The notes under the pieces are model-generated. The model worked only from the letters and a program-made list of their open reading frames with translations, was not told the origin of the DNA and ran no database searches. From SUG2458 sp963651465 (GTDB lineage: Bacteria; Bacillota_I; Bacilli_A; RFN20; CAG-826), in contig CAVJPS010000016.1 in the NCBI GenBank assembly GCA_963651465.1, positions 1-64,000 on the forward strand: 64,000 nt of DNA, read 5' to 3'. Below are positions 53,682 to 62,998 of this stretch, in pieces (within the stretch, counting starts at the first letter, position 1; every line of letters starts with the position of its first letter). Position numbers and translations under genes: made by a program.

Positions 53682-54542
53682 TTATTTATAAGCAATATAT
53701 AATACACCAATAGTATTAGGTCCACAGTGAGAACCAATAACACTACCGGCACTTGTAGGAATTACATTTGCGTCAGGTAATAAAGTTTTAACTTGTTCAA
53801 CAAGATACTTACGACCTTCTTCTGTTCCGGAATCTGTAACATAAATATGATCTAAGTCAATTGTATATCCGTTTGCAATATCATCTTTAAGATAATCTAA
53901 AACAGCATTCCAGCCTTTTACTGGTTTACCAATTGGTTTTTTATCTGTATCCATCTTACCTTCACGGACAACAATAACAGGACGGATTTTTAATAATGTA
54001 CCTACAAATTTAATAAGTGAATTACATCTTCCACCTTTATATAAATAATCAAAAGTTTCAATAACAAATTGAGAACGTACTTTATCTCTTAAATCACATA
54101 CTTTTGTGTATACTTCATCTAAAGACAAACCTTCTTTAATGAATTTACATGCCTTCATAATCAAAAGACCAATACCGGTAGATAGATTCATTGAATCAAC
54201 AACTCTAATATTATCTTTATCAATATCTTCTGCAGCAATACAAGCATTTTGGTAAGTACTAGATAAAAGACTTGAAATAGTTATACAAATAATTTGATAA
54301 CCTTCATCTCTATATTTCTTAAAATAATTTTCAATTTCTCCAACATTAACAGCTGAAGTTTTAGGAAGTTCTCCCCTTTGTTCAACTATTTTATAAAGTT
54401 GTTCGGTATTGATTTCTACCATATCACGGTAAACCTCTTTACCAAAAACAACTGAAAGAGGCATCACTTCTATTTCATTAGCAGCAATTTCTTCTTTAGT
54501 TAAATCACATGTTGAATCAACAATAACTTTAATTTTGTTCAT
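53682..54542 (-). CDS. DegV-family fatty acid-binding protein
   Basis: DegV/FakB proteins bind a fatty acid for phosphorylation by FakA. The 286 residues start KVIVDSTCDLT, followed by the conserved TSAVNVGEI (Thr/Ser pocket), ITISSLLSSTYQNA, DSMNLSTGIG and the C-terminal ending with GSVIGSHCGPNTIGVLY. GTG 54569 heads a longer frame, but ATG 54542 has AGAGGTG six bases upstream and is used. It is monocistronic or follows the M50-like gene after about 100 bp. Which fatty acid is bound cannot be read from sequence. Confidence 0.92.
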   Translation of the reverse strand: MNKIKVIVDSTCDLTKEEIAANEIEVMPLSVVFGKEVYRDMVEINTEQLYKIVEQRGELPKTSAVNVGEIENYFKKYRDEGYQIICITISSLLSSTYQNACIAAEDIDKDNIRVVDSMNLSTGIGLLIMKACKFIKEGLSLDEVYTKVCDLRDKVRSQFVIETFDYLYKGGRCNSLIKFVGTLLKIRPVIVVREGKMDTDKKPIGKPVKGWNAVLDYLKDDIANGYTIDLDHIYVTDSGTEEGRKYLVEQVKTLLPDANVIPTSAGSVIGSHCGPNTIGVLYIAYK

Positions 54543-54640
54543 TTTAAACACCTCTTTCTTTTTAGGCACTTTTAATTATACCCCATAAATAATGTAATAA
54601 TAAGTTAAAAGAATATAAAAATAAATACACACAAATATAT

Positions 54641-55753
54641 TTACCAGTTAACAGTCCATTCTGGATGAGCCTTTGCAATTTCTTCAAGTAAAGAATCAGC
54701 AAATTCTTGTTCTTGTTGACGAACTCCTTTTTCCATAATATTCATAATGTACTTAGCGTAACTTTTTACTGCTTTATTAGTAGCAACTTCGTTATCTAGA
54801 ACAAGTCCACATAATACTAGGTATGCGCGAGCACTTTCAATATTTTCAAGACGATTAAGTTTATTACGAGATTCATTATCTAATTTATTATTATAGAAAT
54901 CCAAACACTCTTCTTTTGAATGTAAACAGAATTCTATTAAGAATTTATTTGGAATAATACGGTCAAAATTAACAACAGAAACATCTTCACATTTTTCAAT
55001 AAGGTTATCGATAATAACTGCTGCCTTTTCATATTGTCCTATATATATATAAGAATTAAATGCATAAAAAGAATAATCACTTATAAGTGGATTAACTTCT
55101 TCCATTAAAGGTAAATTAACTAATCTTTCACCTTGACGAATAGAATTTTGAACTTTACATAATTCGTTAAAGTTCTCATATCCATTCTTTTTAATACATT
55201 TCATTGCTACTCCACCAGTAACACTATCAATATTAAGTGGTAACATAGCATAAGTAATCATTAAAATTGATAAAGAAACAATATAGAAAATTCCAAAATA
55301 TAAAATAGGTAAACTGTCTTTTATTGCTGGAATTGTTAAGTTCAATATAAGTAAAATAGCATCAAAGATAAAGCAAGTTAAGAAACCTCCAGCAAAATAT
55401 AATGATGGACGGACCTTTTCTTTTGTCGGAATAACTCTTGTTTCACCGACAAAGCCACTATAGTGAGAATTGAAGAAGAATTTTACTTTACCATCTACTT
55501 GTCCAACTTCAACACCTAAAACATTAAAAGACACGACTTTATATCCAGATGCTTTAGCAAATATAATATGTCCAATACCATATAGTAATGAAGTTAAAAT
55601 GAAACTTAAAAAGTAAAATCCTACAGCAACTACTCCTGGGTATGGTGTTCCCATTTCATCACCGAAAAATGAAATTAATGCATAGCCTAAACCAAAAGCA
55701 ATAGTCAACATTATTCCATACATTACAAACGTATAATTCTTTGGTTTTTTCAT
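54641..55753 (-). CDS. Degenerate site-2-protease-like (M50) membrane protein
   Basis: The 370-residue protein has an N-terminal half with about six hydrophobic segments that follows the M50 layout: YGIGHIIFAKASGYKVVSF where proteases have HExxH-lfAk.sGykV. Later come YFAGGFLTCFIFDAI, like the aGPl.N segment, and MLPLNIDSVTGG, like the nllPl...DGG motif. The first His and catalytic Glu are replaced by Tyr and Gly, so zinc binding and proteolysis should be lost. The C-terminal half (about 205-370) is soluble, helical and Cys/Glu-rich, perhaps TPR-like. ATG 55753 has GGAG nine bases upstream. It is 13 bp after the alcohol dehydrogenase gene, so in one operon. Confidence 0.8.
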   Translation of the reverse strand: MKKPKNYTFVMYGIMLTIAFGLGYALISFFGDEMGTPYPGVVAVGFYFLSFILTSLLYGIGHIIFAKASGYKVVSFNVLGVEVGQVDGKVKFFFNSHYSGFVGETRVIPTKEKVRPSLYFAGGFLTCFIFDAILLILNLTIPAIKDSLPILYFGIFYIVSLSILMITYAMLPLNIDSVTGGVAMKCIKKNGYENFNELCKVQNSIRQGERLVNLPLMEEVNPLISDYSFYAFNSYIYIGQYEKAAVIIDNLIEKCEDVSVVNFDRIIPNKFLIEFCLHSKEECLDFYNNKLDNESRNKLNRLENIESARAYLVLCGLVLDNEVATNKAVKSYAKYIMNIMEKGVRQQEQEFADSLLEEIAKAHPEWTVNW

Positions 55754-55766
55754 AAACAATCACTCC

Positions 55767-56933
55767 TTAACGTGCACATTCGTAAATTTTACGAGCTTTT
55801 TCTTTATTTATATTGCCTCCAATACTTGGAATTTCATAAGTTCCATTATTGGTTAGCATATTGCAAAATAGCTCCATATCAAAATCAATGATACCTAAAT
55901 CTTTTAAAGAAGTTGGCATACCTATTTCTTTAAAAAAATCTTTTAATATGTTAATACCATTATAGGCATCTTTTTCATCGTTGCAACTATCAACACCTAA
56001 TACTTCTCTTGTGAAACGTGCAAATTTTTTTACATCACTTTGATAAACGTTATAACACCAAGCTGGAAATAAAACTGCAAGTCCAGCTCCATGAGCTACA
56101 AAGTCGTATACACCGGAAAGTACATGTTCCAATTGGTGTACTGGCATAAATGCATTTTTTCCTATGTTAGTATATCCTGCATGTGACATAGAAGAACTAA
56201 TCATAAGCGTTGCTCTAGCCTCATAGTCATTTGGGTTTTCAATTACTTTCTTACCTGCTTTATAAACAGTACGTAATAAACCTAAAGCTAATTCATCAGC
56301 TAATTCTATTTCAGTACTAGGATTATAATAACGTTCTAAAGTATGCATCATAATATCAACAATTCCACAAGCTGTTTGATAAGGTGATACTGTATAAGTT
56401 AATTCAGGATTACAAATTGAGAATAATGGTCGATTGAAATCGCTATTAAATCCTCTTTTTATATTTGATTCTTCATCAGTAATAACACATGAAGTAGATA
56501 ATTCGCTTCCAGCAGCAGCAATTGTTAAAATTACTCCAACTGGTAAAGCTTTATTACAAATTGCTTTCTTTAAATTAAAATCAAAAGGATTACCATCATA
56601 ATAAAAACCAGCAGCAGTTGATTTGGCAGTATCAATAACTGATCCTCCACCAATTGCCAGTAATAATTCAACTTTTTCTTCTCGCGCAATCTTAATTGTT
56701 TCTTTAACAAAACTTAATTTAGGATTGGCAGATACTCCACCTCTTAAAACATATTCAATTTTATTATCTTTTAAAAGTTTAGTAGTATCTTCTACAAGTT
56801 TAGCAGTTGAACCCCGACCAAAGATAATCATAATCTTTTTAAAACCGTAATTTTTTATTATATTACCGACTTCTTTTTCTTTATCTTTTCCAAAAAAGAT
56901 TTTGGTTGGAACATATAAATTAAAATTAATCAT
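55767..56933 (-). CDS. Iron-containing alcohol dehydrogenase (BdhA/YqhD type)
   Basis: An NAD(P)-dependent group III dehydrogenase of 388 residues. The nucleotide-binding half has GGGSVIDTAKSTAAG. The metal-binding half has Asp and His ligands in VDIMMHTLERYY, EHVLSG and FVAHGAGLAVLFPAW. It probably reduces aldehydes to alcohols; the closest family names are butanol dehydrogenase and YqhD. The start codon overlaps the stop of the TetR regulator gene (TAATG), so both are translated together and the regulator likely controls it. Confidence 0.93.
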   Translation of the reverse strand: MINFNLYVPTKIFFGKDKEKEVGNIIKNYGFKKIMIIFGRGSTAKLVEDTTKLLKDNKIEYVLRGGVSANPKLSFVKETIKIAREEKVELLLAIGGGSVIDTAKSTAAGFYYDGNPFDFNLKKAICNKALPVGVILTIAAAGSELSTSCVITDEESNIKRGFNSDFNRPLFSICNPELTYTVSPYQTACGIVDIMMHTLERYYNPSTEIELADELALGLLRTVYKAGKKVIENPNDYEARATLMISSSMSHAGYTNIGKNAFMPVHQLEHVLSGVYDFVAHGAGLAVLFPAWCYNVYQSDVKKFARFTREVLGVDSCNDEKDAYNGINILKDFFKEIGMPTSLKDLGIIDFDMELFCNMLTNNGTYEIPSIGGNINKEKARKIYECAR

Positions 56934-57490
56934 TATAGACCACCATTCTTTGCATTTTTAAATTTAAAGATAATATCTTCAGAGAAATTACCAATTAAAA
57001 TTTGTAAACGTCTAAAGATAACATTCTTCTCTTCACGCATATTTCCTTCTAACCATGTTATTAAACTATATAAAATTGCTGCGGTATAAAAACGACAAAC
57101 AAATTTACGTTCATCTATACTTAACACATATTCAACATCTTTAAGAGCTAATAAACGTAATAAACGAGAATAAATTCCTTCAAAGATAAATTCTTTAAAC
57201 AATTCTTTACCAGCACTTGATAAGACATTTTGAATAAAATCATAGTTATCTAATATATAATTTGTATATGCATTTACAACATCTTGCCAGTTAGTAGCTT
57301 CATCAAGTCCTTTTACTTTCTCATTTAAAAAGACCCATGTTAATAAATCATATAAATCTCTAAAGTGATAATAAAAAGTTTGGCGATTAATATTACACAT
57401 ATCCGATAAACGTTTAACTGTAATTGAACTTAATGATTCATTCGCCATTAATTCTTTTAGTGTGCGTCCCAATTTTTCCTCAGTCTTCAT
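56933..57490 (-). CDS. TetR-family regulator (DhaS-like)
   Basis: The 185-residue regulator has an N-terminal helix-turn-helix (about 20-48) with SITVKRLSDMCNINRQTFYYHF, in which INRQTFYYHFRDLYDLL is typical of TetR proteins. A helical C-terminal domain of the TetR_C_8/DhaS-like type follows. It is the first gene of a TetR-alcohol dehydrogenase-M50-like operon and probably represses itself through the palindrome at 57526-57538. The ligand may be an aldehyde or a lipid, judged only from the neighbour. Confidence 0.9.
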   Translation of the reverse strand: MKTEEKLGRTLKELMANESLSSITVKRLSDMCNINRQTFYYHFRDLYDLLTWVFLNEKVKGLDEATNWQDVVNAYTNYILDNYDFIQNVLSSAGKELFKEFIFEGIYSRLLRLLALKDVEYVLSIDERKFVCRFYTAAILYSLITWLEGNMREEKNVIFRRLQILIGNFSEDIIFKFKNAKNGGL

Positions 57491-57525
57491 TTTTTTTAAC
57501 CTCGTTTTAAGAATAACATATTTTT

Positions 57526-57538
57526 TAGACAGTGTATA
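57526..57538. promoter_or_regulatory. Probable TetR operator
   Basis: TAGACAGTGTATA is an imperfect palindrome (TAnACA-N-TGTnTA, 10 of 12 paired positions) centred on 57532, about 40 bases upstream of the regulator start, where it would cover the promoter. Confidence 0.55.
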
Positions 57539-57547
57539 GAAATAAAA

Positions 57548-57578
57548 AAGGTAGTATAGAAATTTCTATTACTACCTT
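57548..57578 (-). terminator. Terminator of cysK-cysE
   Basis: AAGGTAGTA (57548-57556) pairs with TACTACCTT (57570-57578), with an inner TAGAAATTTCTA palindrome. A T-rich tail follows on the minus strand. Confidence 0.8.
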
Positions 57579-57583
57579 AGATT

Positions 57584-58345
57584 TTAAATAATTTCGTGAT
57601 TAACTTTATTCATTATAACTTTAGAATTTGCTGGAATAGTTTCAGTAATAAAAACGTTTGAACCAATTGTACTATGTTCACCGATTATAGTTTCGCCACC
57701 AAGAATAGAAGCACATGAATAAATTGTTACATAATCACAGACGGTTGGGTGTCTTTTAACACCTTTTAATTTTTGACCAGCACTTAAACTTAAAGCACCT
57801 AGTGTGACACCATGATAAATCTTAACATGGGTACCTATAATTGTTGTTTCTCCAATAACAATACCAGTACCATGGTCAATAAAGAAATGATCACCAATTG
57901 TTGCTCCAGGGTGAATATCAATACCGGTATGACTATGAGCGTATTCAGTAATAATACGAGGTACAACTGGAATATTTAATTCATATAATAAATGTGCAAT
58001 ACGTTGATATGAAATGGCAAACATTCCAGGATAAGTTAATATAATTTCATCATAAGAGTGTGCAGCAGGATCACTTTCATATGTAAATTCAACGTCAGTT
58101 TCAATAACATCAATTAAACTAGTAAGCTTATCAATAAATTGACTAGCTTTTTCGTTATCGTTACAAATAGATTTTAAAAAAGCATATTTAATAATAAGCA
58201 ATTTATTTTTACGATATATTTCGCAGTCTTCATTTACAGCTTCAAAATATCCAGGAAAAATGAATTTACGACATTCAATAACGAAATCAATAATTTCTTT
58301 TGATTTAGGTAATTCATTAAATTTTTTTAAGCATTTTAATTCCAT
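57584..58345 (-). CDS. cysE: Serine O-acetyltransferase
   Basis: The enzyme acetylates serine with acetyl-CoA to feed cysteine synthesis. The 253 residues contain an N-terminal helical domain (about 1-135) and a left-handed beta-helix of hexapeptide repeats (about 140-245). The latter includes TGIDIHPGATIGDHFFIDHGTG with the catalytic His-Asp, VIGETTIIG and KRHPTVCDYVTI. The N-terminal domain resembles the EpsC subgroup, which is longer than Bacillus CysE. The gene overlaps cysK by 10 bp, and its AGGAG site lies in the end of cysK. Confidence 0.93.
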   Translation of the reverse strand: MELKCLKKFNELPKSKEIIDFVIECRKFIFPGYFEAVNEDCEIYRKNKLLIIKYAFLKSICNDNEKASQFIDKLTSLIDVIETDVEFTYESDPAAHSYDEIILTYPGMFAISYQRIAHLLYELNIPVVPRIITEYAHSHTGIDIHPGATIGDHFFIDHGTGIVIGETTIIGTHVKIYHGVTLGALSLSAGQKLKGVKRHPTVCDYVTIYSCASILGGETIIGEHSTIGSNVFITETIPANSKVIMNKVNHEII

Positions 58346-59241
58346 GAATAGCGATCTCCTGAATCTGGGAATATTACAACAATATTCTTTCCTTTATTTT
58401 TCTTTGCATATTTGATAGCACCTAATAATGCAGAACCCGAAGTTAATCCACAAGAAATACCTTCTTTTTTATAAATTCTACGAGACATTAGAACAGTTTT
58501 AAATGGATCAATATTTATAATATTATCAATAACACTCTTATCTAAATTTGGTCGAGGTGCATCAAAATTATCACTTCTAGCGACGTGTAAAGCTATTTTA
58601 TCTTCGTTTTTACTAGAGTCAACAGCTTCTATTCCAATTACTTGAATTGATTTAGAAACTTCTTTTAAATAACGACCACATCCACTAATAGTTGCTCCAC
58701 TACCAATCGGTGCTACAAAACAATCAATTTCAGGTAATTCATCAAAAATTTCTCGACCTGTATATTTATAGTTTGCGTCTTGAGCAGAGTGATTTTTATA
58801 TTGACATACACAATAGTAATTTGGATTTTGTTTACAAAGTTCTTCAACTTTATCCATACATTCTTTCATGTTGCCGTTGACAGTAATTAACTTACCACCG
58901 TATTTTTTAATATTATTACGGTAGACTAAACCGATTGTATCAGGCATTACTTCGACAGTTTCAATTCCTAATTCATAACCAATATATGCTAATGATATAC
59001 CCATGTTACCATTTGTTGAATCAATTAAAACTGTATCTTCTTTAATTAACCCGTCGTTGTAAGCTTTTTCGATAATTTCTAATACAATACGATCTTTAAT
59101 AGATCCTGTTGGGTTAGAAGATTCAACTTTAGCATAAATGTGACAATCTAGTGATTTAAGTTCATCTAACTCAGTTAATTCGGTTAAATGAGTGCCACCA
59201 ATCTTAGCACGTAATTCTTTAAGTTTGGAATCATTTATCAT
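58336..59241 (-). CDS. cysK: Cysteine synthase-like PLP enzyme
   Basis: A fold-type II PLP enzyme of 301 residues that should join O-acetylserine and sulfide. The Schiff-base Lys is in NPTGSIKDR (Lys49), the phosphate loop is GSGATISGCG, and the C-terminus has FPDSGDRYSW. The substrate loop reads TNGNMG instead of the usual TSGNTG, which may alter substrate or rate. It is the first gene of cysK-cysE (10-bp overlap), consistent with cysteine biosynthesis. It could also be a cystathionine beta-synthase-like member, but it has no extra domains. Confidence 0.9.
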   Translation of the reverse strand: MINDSKLKELRAKIGGTHLTELTELDELKSLDCHIYAKVESSNPTGSIKDRIVLEIIEKAYNDGLIKEDTVLIDSTNGNMGISLAYIGYELGIETVEVMPDTIGLVYRNNIKKYGGKLITVNGNMKECMDKVEELCKQNPNYYCVCQYKNHSAQDANYKYTGREIFDELPEIDCFVAPIGSGATISGCGRYLKEVSKSIQVIGIEAVDSSKNEDKIALHVARSDNFDAPRPNLDKSVIDNIINIDPFKTVLMSRRIYKKEGISCGLTSGSALLGAIKYAKKNKGKNIVVIFPDSGDRYSWN

Positions 59242-59377
59242 AATAAAAACCCCTTACGAATACTTAATATACACAAAAATTGTATAAAAGTAAAACAATA
59301 TCGTATCTTTTAAACTATTCTTTAACTACTTTTATTGGCGTATTGAAAGAATTAAAAAAGGGTTATAACAAAATAAA

Positions 59378-59398
59378 AGTACTAGAAAATCTAGTACT
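59378..59398 (-). terminator. Terminator of psuG
   Basis: AGTACTAGA (59378-59386) pairs with TCTAGTACT (59390-59398), followed on the minus strand by TTTTATTTTG. Confidence 0.8.
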
Positions 59399-59406
59399 AT
59401 ATACAT

Positions 59407-60306
59407 TTATTTTTTCAAGGCTTTTGCAATTTCTGCACCTAATCTAGCATTATTTAAAACCAATTCAATGTTAGCATCTAATGATTGACCTTTAGTTAAT
59501 TCAACAATAGTTTTTAATAAGAATGGGGTACAATCTTTACCATGAATTCCTTGTGCGTCCATTTCTTTTAAAGCTTCATTAATTGATACGTCAATATCTT
59601 CTTTTTTAATTTCGTATTGTTCTGGAATAGGATTACATACTAATACCCCACCCTTAAGATTATTTGCTCTTTTTTCATTAATAATAGAAGCAAATTCTTC
59701 AGGAGTATCTACAGCATAATCTAATTCAAGACCAGATTTACGAGAATAAAAAGCAGGTAATTCTTTTGTCTTATAACCTAAAACCGGAACACCTTGAGTT
59801 TCAAGATATTCAAGTGTTAATGGTAAATCAAGAATAGCTTTTGCACCAGCACAAACAACTGTTACATTTGTATTTGCTAATTCTTGTAAATCGGCTGAAA
59901 TATCAAATGTTTGAGTAGCACCGCGGTGTACACCACCAATGCCACCAGTAACGAATACTTCAATTCCAGCTTGTGCAGCTAAAATCATAGTAGTAGCAAC
60001 TGTTGTTGCACCCCATAATTTTTTAGCATAAATAACTGGTAAATCACGGCGTGATACTTTAGCTATACCACCACGTTTACCAAATTCTTCAATTTCTTCG
60101 TGTGACATACCGACAACACCAACACCGTCGATAATGCCAATAGTTGCAGGAACAACTCCAGCATCTTCTAATACTTTTTCAACTCTTAATGCTGTTTCAA
60201 CATTACGAGGATAAGGCATACCATGTGAAATAATAGTTGATTCAAGTGCAACAACTGGTTTGCCATTTTTAAGAGCGTCTTCTACTCTTTGTGAAATTCT
60301 AATCAT
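59407..60306 (-). CDS. psuG: Pseudouridine-5'-phosphate glycosidase
   Basis: PsuG splits pseudouridine 5'-phosphate into uracil and ribose 5-phosphate. The 299 residues show the family start ALESTIISHGMPYP and metal/ligand residues in FVTGGIGGVHRGA and TFDISADL. The catalytic Lys lies in VVCAGAKAILD, and NPIPEQYEI and GKDCTPFLL follow. It starts two bases after the P-type ATPase stop and uses an AAGGAAAGG site in that gene. The kinase partner PsuK is not in the window. Confidence 0.96.
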   Translation of the reverse strand: MIRISQRVEDALKNGKPVVALESTIISHGMPYPRNVETALRVEKVLEDAGVVPATIGIIDGVGVVGMSHEEIEEFGKRGGIAKVSRRDLPVIYAKKLWGATTVATTMILAAQAGIEVFVTGGIGGVHRGATQTFDISADLQELANTNVTVVCAGAKAILDLPLTLEYLETQGVPVLGYKTKELPAFYSRKSGLELDYAVDTPEEFASIINEKRANNLKGGVLVCNPIPEQYEIKKEDIDVSINEALKEMDAQGIHGKDCTPFLLKTIVELTKGQSLDANIELVLNNARLGAEIAKALKK

Positions 60307-60308
60307 AC

Positions 60309-62927
60309 TTAATCGACCTTTCCTTGATACATTTTCATAATTTCTTTTTGTCGTTTAGCATTGTGAACTTCCCAGAAATGAACAGCGATGTTCATAATTG
60401 TATATAAAGTAATATCGACGATTAACATAATAATGACAGCCGTCCAGGTAGTACTACTTAAGTCACTCAATTTAAATTTAAGAAGGTTAAAACTATCACA
60501 ATATTCATTTAATAAAATTACTGATATAGCCATAACTGATAAAATGCTAAACAATGTAGCGCGATACCAATTCAATGGTAAACACATACGGAATAATACA
60601 ACAAAACTCATTACATACATGATGACACATCCGGAAGCAACAAATGTTTGTTGATTTTCCATACCATATAATTTTTGGGTACCAAAGATATAACACATAA
60701 ATACTGTTAATGCTATTAAAACGCCTGATGGCAATGCTCGACGAATAACGTTAGCAGCAAATGATCCGGATATTTTACTTTTATTAGGTTGAAGTGCAAT
60801 AAAGAATGCACCAAGACCAATAGAAATAATTTCCCAAATATACATATGTACTGTCTCAAATGGATATGGTAGAGCAGTTCCTCCTTCAAATCCAAGAGTT
60901 GTAAACATAATAGCGGTCCAAATAAGTGAGAATAACATACTAAATACTGTCTTTACTAAGAATAATGATGAAACATTTTGTAAGTTATTGATAACACGAC
61001 GACCTTCAGCAACGACATCAGGTAATACTGCAAAGTTACTATCAAGTAAAACAATATGAGCAGCATCACGTGCAGCTTCAGAACCGGCAGCCATTGCAAT
61101 AGAACAATCAGCTTCTTTTAAAGCTAAAATATCATTAACACCATCGCCAACCATAGCAGCAGTTCTCTTATGGTGACGTAAGCTACGAATAATTGCAGCC
61201 TTTTGTTCAGGTGTAACACGTCCAAATACAGTATAGTCTCTAGCAATTGATTCAACTTCTGAAATTGATTTGCCTTCTAATGAAATATAACGTTCAGCGT
61301 ATTTAACTCCAACTTGTTTTGCAATTTCACTAACAGAAGCTGGATTATCACCAGAAATAATTTTGACATCAACATCATTTTCTTGGAACCAATTAATAGT
61401 ATCTTTTGCATCGTCACGAATGTGATCGATTAATATAAACATAGCAACTAATTTTAAATCATTAGGTAATGTTCCTTTTTCGTTAATACTCTTTGAAGAA
61501 TGACATAATACTAAAACACGATTACCTTTGCTTACAGCTTTATTAATTGTGTCTAGAACTTTACGATCATCTTCTTTATATAAGAAATCACTTGCACCTA
61601 AATAGAATGTGCCTTTCTCGTTAAGTGATACAGCACTATATTTACGTTCACTTGAGAAAGGTAAACGACGAGAAGATAAATATTTATCATTTAATGGCAT
61701 AGCATTCATTAATGCTTGTGCGGTTTGGTTATCGTCGCCAACAGCTCTTAAATAAGAGCCCATAATTTCTTTTACAGCCTTTTTAGTATATTTATTAAAA
61801 GTAATTGTTTCATCAACACGCATTGTACCATCAGTTAAAGTACCAGTTTTATCTAAACAGATAACGTCAACACGAGCTAACGACTCAATTGAATATAATT
61901 CTTGAACAAATGCTTTTTTCTTAGAAAGATTAATAACACCAACAGTTAAAGTCATAGAAGTAAGTAAGAACATACCTGCTGGAATCATTGAAACTAACGA
62001 ACCAGCTGTTTTACCAACAACTTCACTAATCTTAGTTGCTTTTGTATAAGCAATAACTTCACCTAACTCATTAACGTAAGTTTCTGCTTTTGCAATTTGT
62101 AACCAGTTACCAATTAATAATAATATTGCCATTGGAATGATAATAAATGAAATCCATCTAAAAATCATATTAAGGGATGTTAATAATTCTGATTTAGGTT
62201 TAGCAATAATTTTTGCTTTCTTTTGTAATTGTTGAACAAATGTATCGTCTGAAATTTTATCAGCTTGGAACCATCCATGACCACTAGTTACATAAGAGCC
62301 AGCAAATACTTTATCACCTGGACCTTTTTTAATAGCAACTGATTCACCAGTTAATAAAGCTTCATTGACTTCAACAACGCCATCTTTTACAAAACCATCA
62401 ACGACAATTTGTTTACCAGATGATAATAAGATAATATCGTCTAGGACAATCATATTTGTACTAATAGTCATTTCTTCTCCTTCACGAAGAACTGTACATT
62501 TTGATTCAGTAACAAGACGCATCTTTTCAATTGCAAGTTTTGCTCTGATATCTTGAACAATACCAATTAAAATATTACCGAATTGAACAACCATGAAGAA
62601 TAAGTTTGTATACTTACCAACAGCAAGCAAAGCACCTGCAATTACATATAAGAATATATTAAAAAATGTAAAGACATTGGTTCTAATAATTTCCCAATAA
62701 CTCTTTGTATAGTGTTTTGCGTTTTTATTAACTAATCCGTCTTCAATACGTGAATTAACTTGTTCGTAAGTAAGACCTACTTTAGGATCTGGTTCAAAAC
62801 GAACTTCGTAATATATTGATTTATCTTTATCTTTTTTATTTTTTTTCTTATCGTGTTTAACTTCAGTAGTTTCAACAATTTCTTGTTTTACTGTTTCTTG
62901 CTTTTTTAATTTAGCCACTTCAATCAT
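60309..62927 (-). CDS. P-type cation ATPase, Exp7-like
   Basis: The 872-residue P-type ATPase has a Lys-rich cytosolic start (about 1-38), the actuator motif LLTGES (191-196), the phosphorylation site CLDKTGTLTDGT (Asp359), the hinge VGDGVNDILAL and about ten helices. The fourth helix reads SMIPAGMF where calcium/magnesium pumps have PEGL and copper pumps have CPC, so ion choice is uncertain. It resembles the Exp7 group of Gram-positive bacteria. The ATG at 62927 is almost touching AGGGG; GTG at 62918 would be better spaced and could be the true start. psuG follows directly. Confidence 0.9.
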   Translation of the reverse strand: MIEVAKLKKQETVKQEIVETTEVKHDKKKNKKDKDKSIYYEVRFEPDPKVGLTYEQVNSRIEDGLVNKNAKHYTKSYWEIIRTNVFTFFNIFLYVIAGALLAVGKYTNLFFMVVQFGNILIGIVQDIRAKLAIEKMRLVTESKCTVLREGEEMTISTNMIVLDDIILLSSGKQIVVDGFVKDGVVEVNEALLTGESVAIKKGPGDKVFAGSYVTSGHGWFQADKISDDTFVQQLQKKAKIIAKPKSELLTSLNMIFRWISFIIIPMAILLLIGNWLQIAKAETYVNELGEVIAYTKATKISEVVGKTAGSLVSMIPAGMFLLTSMTLTVGVINLSKKKAFVQELYSIESLARVDVICLDKTGTLTDGTMRVDETITFNKYTKKAVKEIMGSYLRAVGDDNQTAQALMNAMPLNDKYLSSRRLPFSSERKYSAVSLNEKGTFYLGASDFLYKEDDRKVLDTINKAVSKGNRVLVLCHSSKSINEKGTLPNDLKLVAMFILIDHIRDDAKDTINWFQENDVDVKIISGDNPASVSEIAKQVGVKYAERYISLEGKSISEVESIARDYTVFGRVTPEQKAAIIRSLRHHKRTAAMVGDGVNDILALKEADCSIAMAAGSEAARDAAHIVLLDSNFAVLPDVVAEGRRVINNLQNVSSLFLVKTVFSMLFSLIWTAIMFTTLGFEGGTALPYPFETVHMYIWEIISIGLGAFFIALQPNKSKISGSFAANVIRRALPSGVLIALTVFMCYIFGTQKLYGMENQQTFVASGCVIMYVMSFVVLFRMCLPLNWYRATLFSILSVMAISVILLNEYCDSFNLLKFKLSDLSSTTWTAVIIMLIVDITLYTIMNIAVHFWEVHNAKRQKEIMKMYQGKVD

Positions 62928-62998
62928 CCCCTGTTCGATTGTTAACTTTATAATATATTAAATTTTAATTTTATTAAATACTACTATATTCTATTTTA

